Assembly: GCF_014649035.1 (NCBI RefSeq)
Contig: NZ_BMSG01000031.1
Span: forward strand, 1-64,000
Length of the DNA: 64,000 bases
Source of the DNA: Streptomyces sindenensis
GTDB taxonomy: Bacteria; Actinomycetota; Actinomycetes; Streptomycetales; Streptomycetaceae
Direction: 5' to 3'
Shown piece after piece: positions 35,055-43,595 of the stretch. Below the pieces are notes generated by a model. The model did not search any database. It saw only the letters and a program-made list of their open reading frames with translations, and was not told where the DNA came from. Position 1 is the first letter of the stretch. The number at the start of each line of letters is the position of its first letter. The position numbers and the translations under genes were made by a program.

Positions 35055-35154
35055 GCCCCGGAGCCCAGGCAGCTCTCACGCGAAAACCCGGCTGCCCGGA
35101 GATCGCGGGGCGGACATACTGTCGGCCGGCACCACGGAACCGAGGGAGACCACC

Positions 35155-35667
35155 ATGACGAGTGACGATCGGGTCGGGCCCCCGCTGCTGGGCGGGGAGC
35201 GCGAGACGCTGCGGGCCTTTCTCGACTACCACCGCGAAACCCTGGCCATGAAGTGCGCCGGGCTGAGCGACGAGCAGTTGCGCGAGCGGTCGATGAAGCC
35301 GTCCACGCTGTCCCTGCTGGCTCTGGTGCGGCATCTGGCAGAGGTGGAACGCGCCTGGTTCCGGAGGGTGTTCGAGGACGAGGACGCTCCGATGGTGTGG
35401 TCGGAGAAGCCCTTCGACTTCCAGGCGGCGTACGACGCGAGCGCCTCGACCGGCGCCGAGGCGTTCGCCGCCTGGAAGGCGGAGGTGGAAACCTCGCGCC
35501 GGATCGAACGGGAGGCGGCTTCGCTGGACCTGGTGGGGCGTCAGCCGCGCTGGGAGAAGGACGTCTCGCTGCGGATGGTCATGGTGCACGTCCTGCTGGA
35601 GTACGGCCGCCACAATGGTCACGCGGACCTGCTGCGGGAAGGCGTGGACGGCACGGTGGGGGCCTGA
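35155..35667 (+). CDS. DinB/DUF664 family protein
   Basis: 170 residues. Four-helix DinB-like pattern: LRAFLDYHRETLAMKCAGLSDEQLRE, the first metal His in SLLALVRHLAEVERAWFRRVF, and the C-terminal MVMVHVLLEYGRHNGHADLLRE with the other His ligands (H..YGRHNGH). Members are metal-binding cytoplasmic proteins; several act as mycothiol- or bacillithiol-dependent transferases. ATG 35155 is preceded by GAGGGAG. An upstream extension of the frame to 34981 has no ribosome site and unlike composition, so it was not used. Single gene. Confidence 0.88.
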   Translation: MTSDDRVGPPLLGGERETLRAFLDYHRETLAMKCAGLSDEQLRERSMKPSTLSLLALVRHLAEVERAWFRRVFEDEDAPMVWSEKPFDFQAAYDASASTGAEAFAAWKAEVETSRRIEREAASLDLVGRQPRWEKDVSLRMVMVHVLLEYGRHNGHADLLREGVDGTVGA

Positions 35668-35775
35668 GTCCGCAGGGCGGGGGCGTGCCGGTCGGCGGTG
35701 GCCCGAGGCATCGCGGGCCTCGGCCGGTCCCCTACGCCCGTCCACCGCCGTGGGCCCGCTCATAGACTCGGCTCC

Positions 35776-36519
35776 ATGACTCAGCCGCCGACGCCCTCCC
35801 CCCTCGTCTCCTCGTTCGCGCCCAGCGGCGCCCTGCGTGCCTCGATCAACCTCGGCAACCCGATCCTGGCCCACCGCGATCCGGCGAGCGGCGAGCCGGC
35901 CGGGGTTTCGGTCGACCTGGCACGGGAGTTCGGGCGGCGGCTCGGGGTGGCCGTGGAGTTGGTGGCCTTCGAGCGGGCCGCGCTGTCGGTCGACGCGGTG
36001 CGGGCCGAACGGGCGGACATCGGGTTCTTCGCGGTCGACCCGGCGCGGGGCGAAGGACTGCGGTTCACCGCACCGTACGTCCTGATCGAGGGCAGCTATC
36101 TGGTGCCGGAGCGCGCTTACCTGACCGAGAACGACCAGGTGGATCGTGAGGGCACGCGGATCTCGGTCGGGGCCGGATCCGCCTACGACCTCTTCCTCAC
36201 CCGCGAGATCCGCCGTGCCGAGATCGTCCGGCTGGAGGGCGCCCCGCGCGCGCTCGCGGCCCTGCGGGCGGGCGAGGTCGAGGTGGCCGCCGGGATCCGC
36301 CAGTTGCTGGAGGCCGAGGCCGCGCGGGAGGCGGGCGTACGGGTGCTGCCGGGGCGGTTCATGGTGATCCAGCAGGCCATGGGGGTGCCGGCCGGACGAG
36401 GGGCGGCGGCGCAGAAGCTGCTGGCGTCGTTCGTGGAGGAGGTGAAGGCGGACGGTTTCGTCGCGGACGCCCTCCGGCGTCATGGCGTCGAGGGTGCGTC
36501 GGTGGCTCCCGAGGCCTGA
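35776..36519 (+). CDS. Family 3 solute-binding-like protein without a signal peptide
   Basis: 247 residues. The fold pattern of amino-acid-type binding proteins is clear: LRASINLGNPILAHRD, GVSVDLAREFGRRLGVAVELVAF, ADIGFFAVDPARGEGLRFTAPYV, a cross-over at EGTRISVGAGSAYDLFL and ALAALRAGEVEVAAGIRQ. The N-terminus (TQPPTPSPLVSS) has no basic-hydrophobic signal, no lipobox and no Tat motif, and no permease genes flank it. It is therefore probably cytoplasmic, acting as a ligand-binding protein or an enzyme of the same fold. ATG 35776 is the only sensible start. Confidence 0.8.
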   Translation: MTQPPTPSPLVSSFAPSGALRASINLGNPILAHRDPASGEPAGVSVDLAREFGRRLGVAVELVAFERAALSVDAVRAERADIGFFAVDPARGEGLRFTAPYVLIEGSYLVPERAYLTENDQVDREGTRISVGAGSAYDLFLTREIRRAEIVRLEGAPRALAALRAGEVEVAAGIRQLLEAEAAREAGVRVLPGRFMVIQQAMGVPAGRGAAAQKLLASFVEEVKADGFVADALRRHGVEGASVAPEA

Positions 36520-36574
36520 ACTCCCCGCCGGGCCACCGGCGGACAACCGGCGGGTGACCTGCGGACCACCGTGG

Positions 36575-37075
36575 TCAGCGGCGGAGGGTCAGCACGCGGG
36601 TGGTGCTGCCGTCGTCCTCCTCGATGTCCCTCACGTACGCGAAGCCGATCCTGTCCAGCAGGGTCAGCGAGGCCTCGTTCGCGGCGGCGACGGTGGCGTG
36701 GACCTCGTCCAGCCCGAGAGTGTCGAAGCCATGGGCGATGACGGCCCGGGCCAGTTCGGTCCCGAGGCCGGATCCCCACGCCGCGGGCGCCAGGGCATAG
36801 ATGATCTCGTGGCCGTCGACGGTGTCGGTGCGCTTGATCTCGGCGTGCCCGACCAGTCGGCCGTCACGGCGGACGGCCCAGACGGCGAACAGGTCCTGGG
36901 CATAGACCTTGGTGAAGACCCGTCCGAACAGGGCCCGGTCCTCCGCCTCGGGGGAAGGGCCGTCACCCATCCATCGGGACACCCTGGTGTCCTGGAACAG
37001 GGCGACGAAATCCTCTTCGTCCTCGGGGACGTACGGCTCCAGCAGGAGCCGCTCGGTGCGCAGGGTCGGGGTCAC
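36575..37075 (-). CDS. GNAT-family N-acetyltransferase
   Basis: 166 residues. RimJ/RimL-type GNAT: LRTERLLLEPYVPEDEEDFVALFQD at the N-terminus, EIIYALAPAAWGSGLGTELARAVIAHGF (acetyl-CoA loop GSGLGTE) and VHATVAAANEASLTLLDRIGFAYVRD. It transfers an acetyl group from acetyl-CoA to an unknown amine. The GTG 37075 start gives the usual beginning of the family; the open frame continues upstream but in unlikely sequence. It is convergent with the binding-protein-like gene. Confidence 0.9.
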   Translation of the reverse strand: MTPTLRTERLLLEPYVPEDEEDFVALFQDTRVSRWMGDGPSPEAEDRALFGRVFTKVYAQDLFAVWAVRRDGRLVGHAEIKRTDTVDGHEIIYALAPAAWGSGLGTELARAVIAHGFDTLGLDEVHATVAAANEASLTLLDRIGFAYVRDIEEDDGSTTRVLTLRR

Positions 37076-37158
37076 GGGGCGTGACGCTACCCGGGCGGCG
37101 AGCGCCCGGGCAATCGGCTTTCCTCCGCACGGCGGGCATGGGGCCGATAAGGCGGGCC

Positions 37159-37326
37159 TCAGCGGCCGGCGTCGGGCGTGGGTTCCTCGCGCAGCAGTCG
37201 CAGGGCCTTCGCCCGCAGTCGTCGGCGGTGCTCGGGGTCGGTCGCCCGGTCTGCGGCCCGGCCCAGTTCCTCGGCGCGTTCGCGGGTGCGGCGGGCTCGT
37301 TCCGCCGGGCTGTCGTACAGGTTCAT
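37159..37326 (-). CDS. Small conserved actinobacterial protein (DUF6381-like)
   Basis: 55 residues, helical and very rich in Arg, Glu and Ala (YDSPAERARRTRERAEELGR, then RRRLRAKALRLLREE). GGAGG lies 8 bases before ATG 37326. Small proteins beginning in this way are common in streptomycetes, with no known function. The frame extends upstream to 37419, but the ribosome site supports the shorter form. Confidence 0.65.
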   Translation of the reverse strand: MNLYDSPAERARRTRERAEELGRAADRATDPEHRRRLRAKALRLLREEPTPDAGR

Positions 37327-37482
37327 GGGGGGTGTCCTCCGTCGTGGGTCCTCCGTCGGCGACCGGCGTTGCGTGCGCGACCGGAGCCCCAGCGTCACCG
37401 GAGTCGGTGCGGTCCGCATCTCGTGCGGCTACGTTCGGTGACGGCGGGTGGGGCGAAGGTTTCCCGATACGACGGGCGACGG

Positions 37483-37917
37483 TCAGTCGGCGGTGTGGTC
37501 CGGATGCCCCTCGGTCCGCCGGGCCGCTTTCATCTCGGCCTCGTAGAGGTGGTCCCGGCCCTCGGCGAGGTCCTGTCGGATTCCCTGCTCGACCGAGCGG
37601 AACACGTCGTAGTAGGTGGCGTTGTACTCCTCGACGATCTGGAACGTCCAGTGCCCGGGGATGACGTTGCGGCCGAGGATCTCCCGTTCGACCTGATCGG
37701 CCTGTCGCCCGTGCCCTGCGGCGCGGAGCAGCCGTACGGCATCGTCGAGGGCCAGGTCGGCGCTCCCGGTGAGCTGGTGGAACGCGTACAGGGCGCCCCG
37801 GGCCCGCTCTGCCGTCTCGAGCGCCTTCGACAGGGCGCCGAGCGCCTCGACCGTCGTGTCGGTGACGCCTTCGGGGCGCCGGTGCCGGGGATCGGGCGGA
37901 GGGTTTCCGGGGTTCAT
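37483..37917 (-). CDS. Conserved hypothetical protein
   Basis: 144 residues, soluble. A helical core runs through TVEALGALSKALETAERARGALYAFHQLTG, ALDDAVRLLRAAGHGRQADQVEREILG and the signature WTFQIVEEYNATYYDVFRSVEQ, followed by HLYEAEMKAARRTEGHPDH. AAGGAG lies 4 bases before ATG 37917. I have seen similar proteins in actinobacterial genomes without an assigned role. Confidence 0.78.
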   Translation of the reverse strand: MNPGNPPPDPRHRRPEGVTDTTVEALGALSKALETAERARGALYAFHQLTGSADLALDDAVRLLRAAGHGRQADQVEREILGRNVIPGHWTFQIVEEYNATYYDVFRSVEQGIRQDLAEGRDHLYEAEMKAARRTEGHPDHTAD

Positions 37918-38029
37918 GGGGCTCCTTGTCCACGTCGGGCGGCCGTTCGCTTCTCGCTTTCCTCCCCCGGAGCCCGCGACACCCGCCGAGCACGGCCGGG
38001 CGAGAGCAGGCCCACCTCATCCCTCCGCA

Positions 38030-38357
38030 TCTTCCCTTGCTGAGGGATGCGAAGCCCTGACCGGCGCGCCGGTCAGCAGCACGGCCCCACGCCGGCCTCC
38101 GGTTGCCGCGCCGGGGCACGTCGAGGTGTCCAGCAACGTGCAGGTCGACGCGCTCGGTCCGGACTGCGGCCTCTTCACCCACGCCATCGGCCGTGCCTGG
38201 CGGCCGGTTCAGCCCCCGCCCGGCCTCGTCCGGCACGCCGACCGGGGCCAGGACATCTGGTTCCTCCCGGACCCCGACGCCCTGCGCGAGCGTCCGGCCC
38301 CGGACAGGACGGGCCGGAAGGCGGACTGGCCCCCTTCCGGCCCGGGGCTTCCCCGGG
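38030..38357 (+). other. Gene-poor stretch with a coding-like fragment
   Basis: One plus-strand frame between about 38040 and 38340 has strong G/C in third positions and reads like protein (VDALGPDCGLFTHAIGRAW, DRGQDIWFLPDPDALRERP). It has no credible start and runs into the antisense of the Spo0M gene. It may be a remnant of a degraded gene. Nothing else was seen here. Confidence 0.25.
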
Positions 38358-39332
38358 TCAGCCCTCCTCGCCGCTCTCCTCGTCCTCCTCGCCCTCGAAG
38401 GCGTCGCCGATCTCGTCGACGACCTCGGCCGCGACCATGCCGCCGACGACACCGACGGCCACGCCCGCCGCGGCCCCGGCCACCACGGCGCCCGTGCCGG
38501 GGCCCGCGCGGTGCCGGTCGCCGTGCTCGTCACCGTACGAGGGTGGCGCTCCATGGGCCTCGTGGCCGGCGATGACCTCCTTCAGCCAGGCGTCGACCTG
38601 GGCGTTCCAGTCGGTCTGCGGGGCCGCGTGGTGGGATGCGGTGAAGCGGTGGACCGTGTCGTGGCCCTCGGTGAAGAGCCCGGCGGCTTTGTCCGCCTCG
38701 ATGACGACCTCCAGGCCGCCCTGCGAGGCGATGAAGGTCACCTCGATCTCGTTCACGGCGTGGGCGTGACCGGCCGGCGGGAGGATCTCGATCTCCTGGT
38801 AGCAGGGCAGCTGCTGACCGGTGCCGCGAATGTGGCCGAGCTCCAGGTCCGCGGACCTGAACACGTATCCGAGCTGCCCGAAGGCCTCCAGGATCGCCTC
38901 CTGGGCGGGCAGCGGTCCCACCGCGAGCGCGTCGAGGTCTCCCTTGTCACGCGCCCCCGCGATCTCCAACTCCGTCCGGATGCCGAGTACGGGGCCGAGG
39001 TGCTGGCCGTGGAGTTCGGTGATCGGCGTCTCCCACGGCAGGGTGACGGTGAACGGCACGGTGTGGTCGGCCCCCTCGGCCAGCCGGAAGCCGCCGCCGA
39101 CGGTGAACCGTTCGAGGACGACCGTGGCCTCGACCTCCTCGTCCTGGCCCTCGCTCTCGACCCGGGCGACGAGGAAAAGGGAGATCCCGTCGACCATCAC
39201 GTCCGACCCGCCGCCCCGCAGTCGGACCTCTCCGGAGAGGAGACCACCGGGCAGGGCCGGACCGGGTTGCAGAACCGTGTCGACCGAGGGGCCACCGACC
39301 CCGAGGGCTCCGAGCAACTTCTTGAACACCAT
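38358..39332 (-). CDS. spo0M: Spo0M-family sporulation-control protein
   Basis: 324 residues. The N-terminus VFKKLLGALGVGGPSVDTVLQPG and the arrestin-like two-domain beta-sandwich (LSGEVRLRGG, FTVTLPWETPITELHGQHLGPVLGIRTELEIAGARDKGD) are typical of Spo0M. The C-terminal 70 residues are an extension with DWNAQVDAWLKEVIAGHE, a Gly/Ala/Val-rich segment and an acidic tail. In Bacillus, Spo0M affects the timing of sporulation; in streptomycetes the role is not settled. The start at 39332 has GGAG only at some distance. The Gly/Ala/Val segment might be membrane-associated. Confidence 0.9.
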   Translation of the reverse strand: MVFKKLLGALGVGGPSVDTVLQPGPALPGGLLSGEVRLRGGGSDVMVDGISLFLVARVESEGQDEEVEATVVLERFTVGGGFRLAEGADHTVPFTVTLPWETPITELHGQHLGPVLGIRTELEIAGARDKGDLDALAVGPLPAQEAILEAFGQLGYVFRSADLELGHIRGTGQQLPCYQEIEILPPAGHAHAVNEIEVTFIASQGGLEVVIEADKAAGLFTEGHDTVHRFTASHHAAPQTDWNAQVDAWLKEVIAGHEAHGAPPSYGDEHGDRHRAGPGTGAVVAGAAAGVAVGVVGGMVAAEVVDEIGDAFEGEEDEESGEEG

Positions 39333-39649
39333 GTGCGGCGTCCGCTCCTTCTGTGGATGGGCGATCGAGGGGCGTGAGCCACCTCGCCGGGCAGAAACTC
39401 CCGCGAGGTAAAGGATTTCCCAAGCCCGCGATCGCCACGCACAGTTCCGGCCATCAAGATCGCGGCTGATGACCCCGCGCCCGCACCCCGTCACCCAACG
39501 CGAGCCGATGCCCTTCGGGCGGCACCCTGTGTGACACCCGCCACTCCCCATTGCTTTGCGCTCCCTTTACTATCTATCAGACGGGTTTCGCACCCGTCCC
39601 CCACCGTCGATCCCGACGACCCGAACAGAGAAGGAGCTGCGGCACCGCA
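39333..39649. other. Spacer between divergent Spo0M and CorC-type genes
   Basis: An AT-richer segment around 39551-39577 (TTGCTT, then TACTATCTAT) may hold a promoter for the rightward genes, but the spacing to any -35 element is not standard. No gene or strong hairpin was seen. Confidence 0.3.
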
Positions 39650-39721
39650 ATGGGTGAGCCTCCCAGTACGAACCGTGTCATCCCCGACCCCACGCACCAG
39701 GGGACGGAGGTGACACGGTGA
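39650..39721 (+). CDS. Possible 23-codon upstream reading frame coupled to the CNNM/CorC gene
   Basis: ATG 39650 opens a 23-codon frame ending at TGA 39719-39721, which overlaps the GTG start of the next gene (GTGA). AAGGAG lies 14 bases upstream, rather far. The encoded peptide is polar with several Pro and Thr and no recognisable domain. The exact stop-start overlap suggests it could set translation of the membrane protein; chance is possible. Confidence 0.35.
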   Translation: MGEPPSTNRVIPDPTHQGTEVTR

Positions 39722-41055
39722 GCGAAGTGGTCCTTCTTCTCCTCGCCCTCGCGCTGACACTGGCCTGTGCGGTGTTCGTCGCGGCGGAGTTCTCGCTCAC
39801 GACCATCGAGCGGAGCGAGCTCGAACGCGCCGCGAAGGCCGGTGAGCGCGGCGCCGAGAGCGCCCTCAAGGCGGCCAAGCGCCTCACCTTCCAGCTCTCC
39901 GGCGCCCAGCTCGGCATCACTGTGACCTCCCTGGTCATCGGCATGCTGGCCGAACCGTCCCTCGCGGTGCTGCTGCGCGGCCCGCTGGGCGCCGTCGGCC
40001 TGCCGTCCGGCGCCGTGTCCACGGTCGCCACGCTCCTCGGCGTGGCCGTGTCCACCGTGGTCCTCATGGTCGTCGGCGAGCTGGTCCCGAAGAACTGGGC
40101 GATCTCCAGCCCTCTCACGGTCGCCAAGGTCGTCGCCACCCCGCAGCGGGCGTTCACGGCCGCCTTCGGCCCGCTCATCCGCCACCTCAACAACACCGCG
40201 AACCGCTTCGTGCGGCGGCTGGGCCTGGAACCGGCCGAGGAGCTGGCCTCCGCCCGTACGCCGCAGGAGCTGGTGGCACTCGCCGAGCACTCCGCCCGCG
40301 AGGGCGCCATCGAGCAGGACTCGGCCGAGCTCTTCGTCCGCACCCTGCACCTGGCCGAGCTGTCCGCCGAGAACGTCATGACGCCGCGCGTCGACGTCCG
40401 GGCGCTGGAAGCCCACGCCACCGCGGCCGACGCGGCCAACCTCACGCTGGCCACCGGTCTGTCCCGCTTCCCGGTCTACCGGGACAGCCTGGACGAGGTC
40501 ATCGGCACGGTCCACATCCGCGACGTCCTCGCTCTCGACGAGTCCGAGCGGCCCCGGACCCCGGTCACGGCGCTCGCCACCGAACCGCTCCTCGTCCCCG
40601 ACTCGCTCCCCGTCGACCGGCTGCTGGCGCAGTTGCGCAAGCACCGGACGATGGCGGTGGTGATCGACGAGTACGGCGGTACGGCGGGGGTCGCCACCGT
40701 CGAGGACATCGTGGAGGAGGTCGTCGGCGAGGTCCGCGACGAGCACGACCCGCACGAGCGCCCCGACCTCGCACCGGCCGAGCCGCTCGGCGACGGCCGC
40801 CAGGTCTGGGCGGCCGAGGGCAGCATCCGGCTGGACCAGCTCGACCGGATCGGGTTCACCGCGCCGGAAGGCCCGTACGAAACGCTCGCCGGCCTGCTCG
40901 CCAATCAGCTGGCCCGCATCCCCGTCCGCGCGGACCGGGTCGAGGTCGGCGGCTGGCAGTTCGACGTGCTCGACATCGAGCACCACCGGGCCGACCGGGT
41001 CCGGATCACCGCGCCCCTGCCGGCGCTGGCCCTCGTGGAGGAGGACGCCCGATGA
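39718..41055 (+). CDS. CNNM/CorC (hemolysin C-type) membrane protein, DUF21-CBS-CBS-CorC_HlyC
   Basis: 445 residues. A DUF21 transmembrane domain (about 1-190) starts with VVLLLLALALTLACAVFVAAEFSLTTIERSELERAA and contains SGAQLGITVTSLVIGMLAEPS and VVLMVVGELVPKNWAIS. Two CBS domains follow (VMTPRVDVRALE, FPVYRDSLDEVIGTVHIRDVLAL; MAVVIDEYGGTAGVATVEDIVEEVVGEVRDEHD). The C-terminal CorC_HlyC domain is at about 360-440. Relatives export or sense magnesium and other divalent cations. GTG 39718 has GGAGG upstream. It is coupled by ATGA to a second, shorter paralogue. Confidence 0.93.
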   Translation: MSEVVLLLLALALTLACAVFVAAEFSLTTIERSELERAAKAGERGAESALKAAKRLTFQLSGAQLGITVTSLVIGMLAEPSLAVLLRGPLGAVGLPSGAVSTVATLLGVAVSTVVLMVVGELVPKNWAISSPLTVAKVVATPQRAFTAAFGPLIRHLNNTANRFVRRLGLEPAEELASARTPQELVALAEHSAREGAIEQDSAELFVRTLHLAELSAENVMTPRVDVRALEAHATAADAANLTLATGLSRFPVYRDSLDEVIGTVHIRDVLALDESERPRTPVTALATEPLLVPDSLPVDRLLAQLRKHRTMAVVIDEYGGTAGVATVEDIVEEVVGEVRDEHDPHERPDLAPAEPLGDGRQVWAAEGSIRLDQLDRIGFTAPEGPYETLAGLLANQLARIPVRADRVEVGGWQFDVLDIEHHRADRVRITAPLPALALVEEDAR

Positions 41056-42068
41056 CCACCATTCAGCTCGCCATCGGCGCGCTCACCCTCCTGACCAACG
41101 CGTTCTTCGTGGGCGCGGAGTTCGCACTCATCTCGGTCCGCCGCAGCCAGATCGAGCCGCAGGCCGTCCGGGGCAGCCGCCGTGCCAAGAGCACCCTGTG
41201 GGGCCTCGAACACCTGTCGGCCGCCATGGCCACCGCGCAGCTCGGCATCACGATCTCCTCGCTGGTACTGGGTGCCGTCGCGGAGCCGGCCATCGCCCAT
41301 CTGCTGGAGCCGCCGTTCGACGCGGTCGGCGTGCCCGACGCGCTGGTCCACCCGATCGCCTTCGTGATCGCGCTGACGCTGGCGACGTATCTGCACATGC
41401 TCATCGGCGAGATGATCCCCAAGAACATCGCGCTGGCCGCTCCCGTCGCCACCGCCCTGGCGCTGGGGCCGTCCCTGGTGGCCCTGACCCGGGCACTGCG
41501 CCCGGTGATCTTCGGCATCAACGCCTTCGCCAACATGCTGCTGCGGCTGCTGAAGGTGGAGCCCAAGAACGAGGTCGCCTCGGTGTTCACCGACGACGAG
41601 CTCGTGCGTCTGGTGAAGGACTCCAGCGAGGCCGGGCTGCTGGCCCCGGCCGACGGCGAGCGGCTGCGGGACGCCCTGGAGCTCGGGACCCGGCCGGTCG
41701 GCGAGGTGATGGTCCCGCTGAACCGGACCGTCACCGTCGACCTGGGCATCACCCCGCAGGGCCTGGAGCGGGCCGCAGTCGCCTCGGGCTTCTCCCGGCT
41801 GCCGGTCACCGGCCCCGACGACGGGCTGCTGGGCTACTTCCACATCAAGGACGCCCTCGGTGTCGCGGAGCGCACCGAGGCGCTGCCGACGAGCGCCCTC
41901 CACCCGGTCATCCGGGTCGAGATCGACACTCCGCTCGACGACACCCTCACCGCGATGCGTGCCGCCGGTACGCATCTCGCGGCGGTCACCGGGGACAAGG
42001 GCACCGTCATCGGCTTCGTGACCATGGAGGACGTGCTGGACGAGCTGGTGGGGGCCGCCGCGGTCTGA
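41052..42068 (+). CDS. CNNM/CorC-type membrane protein, DUF21-CBS, without CorC_HlyC domain
   Basis: 338 residues. DUF21 region: IGALTLLTNAFFVGAEFALISVRRSQIEP, ATAQLGITISSLVLGAVAEPAI and HMLIGEMIPKNIALAAPV. One CBS pair follows (EVMVPLNRTVTVDLG, GFSRLPVTGPDDGLLGYFHIKDAL, LAAVTGDKGTVIGFVTMEDVLDELVG). It ends directly after the CBS domains, about 100 residues shorter than its neighbour, so the two probably form a heteromer in which only one carries the C-terminal domain. Its start overlaps the preceding stop, and a strong terminator follows. Confidence 0.93.
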   Translation: MTTIQLAIGALTLLTNAFFVGAEFALISVRRSQIEPQAVRGSRRAKSTLWGLEHLSAAMATAQLGITISSLVLGAVAEPAIAHLLEPPFDAVGVPDALVHPIAFVIALTLATYLHMLIGEMIPKNIALAAPVATALALGPSLVALTRALRPVIFGINAFANMLLRLLKVEPKNEVASVFTDDELVRLVKDSSEAGLLAPADGERLRDALELGTRPVGEVMVPLNRTVTVDLGITPQGLERAAVASGFSRLPVTGPDDGLLGYFHIKDALGVAERTEALPTSALHPVIRVEIDTPLDDTLTAMRAAGTHLAAVTGDKGTVIGFVTMEDVLDELVGAAAV

Positions 42069-42104
42069 CCGGCCCCGCGCCGAACACCGGCGCACTAAGC
42101 GGAG

Positions 42105-42140
42105 GAAGAGGCGGCCCGTCGCACGACGGGCCGCCTCTTC
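42105..42140. terminator. 16-bp perfect hairpin after the CNNM/CorC pair
   Basis: Bases 42105-42120 pair with 42125-42140 around GCAC, 36 bases after the stop codon. It has no T run after the stem, typical for this GC content. Confidence 0.82.
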
Positions 42141-42194
42141 ACGCTTCCGTGCACAGGGCTCTCCCGGCCCCGCCCGAACGCGTAAGCTCGGCGA

Positions 42195-42815
42195 ATGGCC
42201 AAGTACTTCGACGTGCACCCCGCAAACCCCCAGCCCCGCACCATCGGCACGGTGGTCGACAGTCTTCAGTCCGGTGCGCTCGTCGCGTACCCCACCGACT
42301 CGTGCTACGCCCTGGGCTGCCAGTTGGGCAACCGCGACGCCATCGACCGGATCAGGTCGATCCGGAATCTCGACGACCGGCACCACTTCACACTGGTGTG
42401 CCACGACTTCGCGCAGCTGGCGCAGTTCGTCCGCGTGGACAACGACGTGTTCCGCGCGGTCAAGGCGGCGACACCCGGCAGCTACACCTTCATCCTCCCC
42501 GCGACGAAGGAGGTCCCCCGTCAGTTGCTGCACCCGAAGAAGAAGACGGTCGGCGTGCGCATCCCGGACCACGTCGTCACCCAGGCGCTGGTCTCCGAGC
42601 TGGGCGAGCCGCTGCTCTCCAGCACCCTGCTGCTGCCGGACGAGGAGGAACCGCTGACGCAGGGCTGGGAGATCAAGGAACGGCTCGACCACGAGGTGGA
42701 CGCCGTGATCGACTCGGGCGACTGCGGCACCGAGCCGACCACGGTCATCGACTTCTCCGGCGACGAGCCCGAGATCGTCCGCCGCGGAGCCGGGGACACG
42801 TCCCGCTTCGAGTGA
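42195..42815 (+). CDS. Sua5/YciO/YrdC family protein (threonylcarbamoyl-AMP synthase-like)
   Basis: 206 residues, a full single YrdC domain. Motifs: LQSGALVAYPTDSCYALGCQLG (nucleotide/threonine site), IRSIRNLDDRHHFTLVCHDF (usually KxR and xxxPL in TsaC; here RNLDDRHHF, closer to YciO), PGSYTFILPATKEVP, VGVRIPDHVV and SSTLLLPDEEEPL. TsaC/Sua5 makes threonylcarbamoyl-AMP for tRNA t6A. The YciO branch has weak or different activity, and this sequence looks closer to YciO. ATG 42195 lies 54 bases after the terminator, so it has its own promoter. Confidence 0.88.
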   Translation: MAKYFDVHPANPQPRTIGTVVDSLQSGALVAYPTDSCYALGCQLGNRDAIDRIRSIRNLDDRHHFTLVCHDFAQLAQFVRVDNDVFRAVKAATPGSYTFILPATKEVPRQLLHPKKKTVGVRIPDHVVTQALVSELGEPLLSSTLLLPDEEEPLTQGWEIKERLDHEVDAVIDSGDCGTEPTTVIDFSGDEPEIVRRGAGDTSRFE

Positions 42816-42846
42816 TCCGGGGCGCTTCCGGGGCAGACTGGCGGTC

Positions 42847-43479
42847 GTGACAGGTGAGCGACTGCGGTTCGACGGCTGGATCGCCGGTGTGGGGACCTCC
42901 TCGGGGACCCGGCTGGTGGTCGGACACTGGCCGCGTTCGCCGTTCGGGGCGTTCAGTGACGTCATGGTCGAGCATCCGGACGGTGAACGGGTCCTGCTGG
43001 CCCCGTCCCGGCGGATCGCCGATTTCGTCGCCGCCACCTACCGCTTCGACCGGATCGAGGTGGTGCCCGTGTCCGTCACGGCCGTCGCCCCGGCGAGGGC
43101 CTCCGCCTGGCTCGTCGAGGCGGGGCCGCTGCGCCTGCGACTGCGGACCGGACGCCGGTCGGCCCTCGGTCTGCTGCTCTCCGCCGTTCCCGCCCCGTTC
43201 GCCCGCAGCCCGGTCTGGGCGGCGCTGTGCGACGTACCGGCCCGGTTGCTGATGCCCGGCGTACGCACCCTGGGCCGCGCGGGCCCGGGACGGCGCGAGT
43301 GGTACGGGGCACGGGGGCTGCGGCCGGTGGTGGCGGCCGACGCCGTGCTGGACGGCGCGGGCCTGGGCGCGCTCGCCCCGCTCGAACCACCGGTCGCCTT
43401 CGGGTTCGGCTCCGCCCCGCGCGGCCCTTCTCTGGTCCGCGTCACCACAACGGTGGAACTCGCGCGCACCGGGCGGTGA
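42847..43479 (+). CDS. Conserved hypothetical actinobacterial protein
   Basis: 210 residues, soluble, beta-rich at the N-terminus (RFDGWIAGVGTSSGTRLVVGHWPRSPFGAFSDVMVEHPDGERVLLAP). A middle basic stretch is followed by CDVPARLLMPGVRTLGRAGPGRREWYGARGLRPV. No enzymatic motif was recognised. GTG 42847 follows the Sua5/YciO gene by 31 bases in the same direction, so the two may be co-transcribed. Confidence 0.78.
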   Translation: MTGERLRFDGWIAGVGTSSGTRLVVGHWPRSPFGAFSDVMVEHPDGERVLLAPSRRIADFVAATYRFDRIEVVPVSVTAVAPARASAWLVEAGPLRLRLRTGRRSALGLLLSAVPAPFARSPVWAALCDVPARLLMPGVRTLGRAGPGRREWYGARGLRPVVAADAVLDGAGLGALAPLEPPVAFGFGSAPRGPSLVRVTTTVELARTGR

Positions 43480-43595
43480 GGGCCCTCGCGGCCCCCGGGG
43501 GCGGTGCGGGGGCCTCGTCCGGGCCGTCGTCGGGCCGCTCGCGAAGAGGTCCGGCCGGGGATGCGCGGGGGCGGGGTGCGTCGCAGGGTGGATCC

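Noticed and set aside
36575..38554. Minus-strand frame of about 650 codons running through three small genes
   Set aside because: Only its end (36575-37075) is a real GNAT protein; the rest is low-complexity antisense of other genes, with no start signal.
39601..39717. Known riboswitch before the CNNM/CorC gene
   Set aside because: I looked for conserved M-box, yybP-ykoY and ydaO-type core sequences by eye and could not place any of them.
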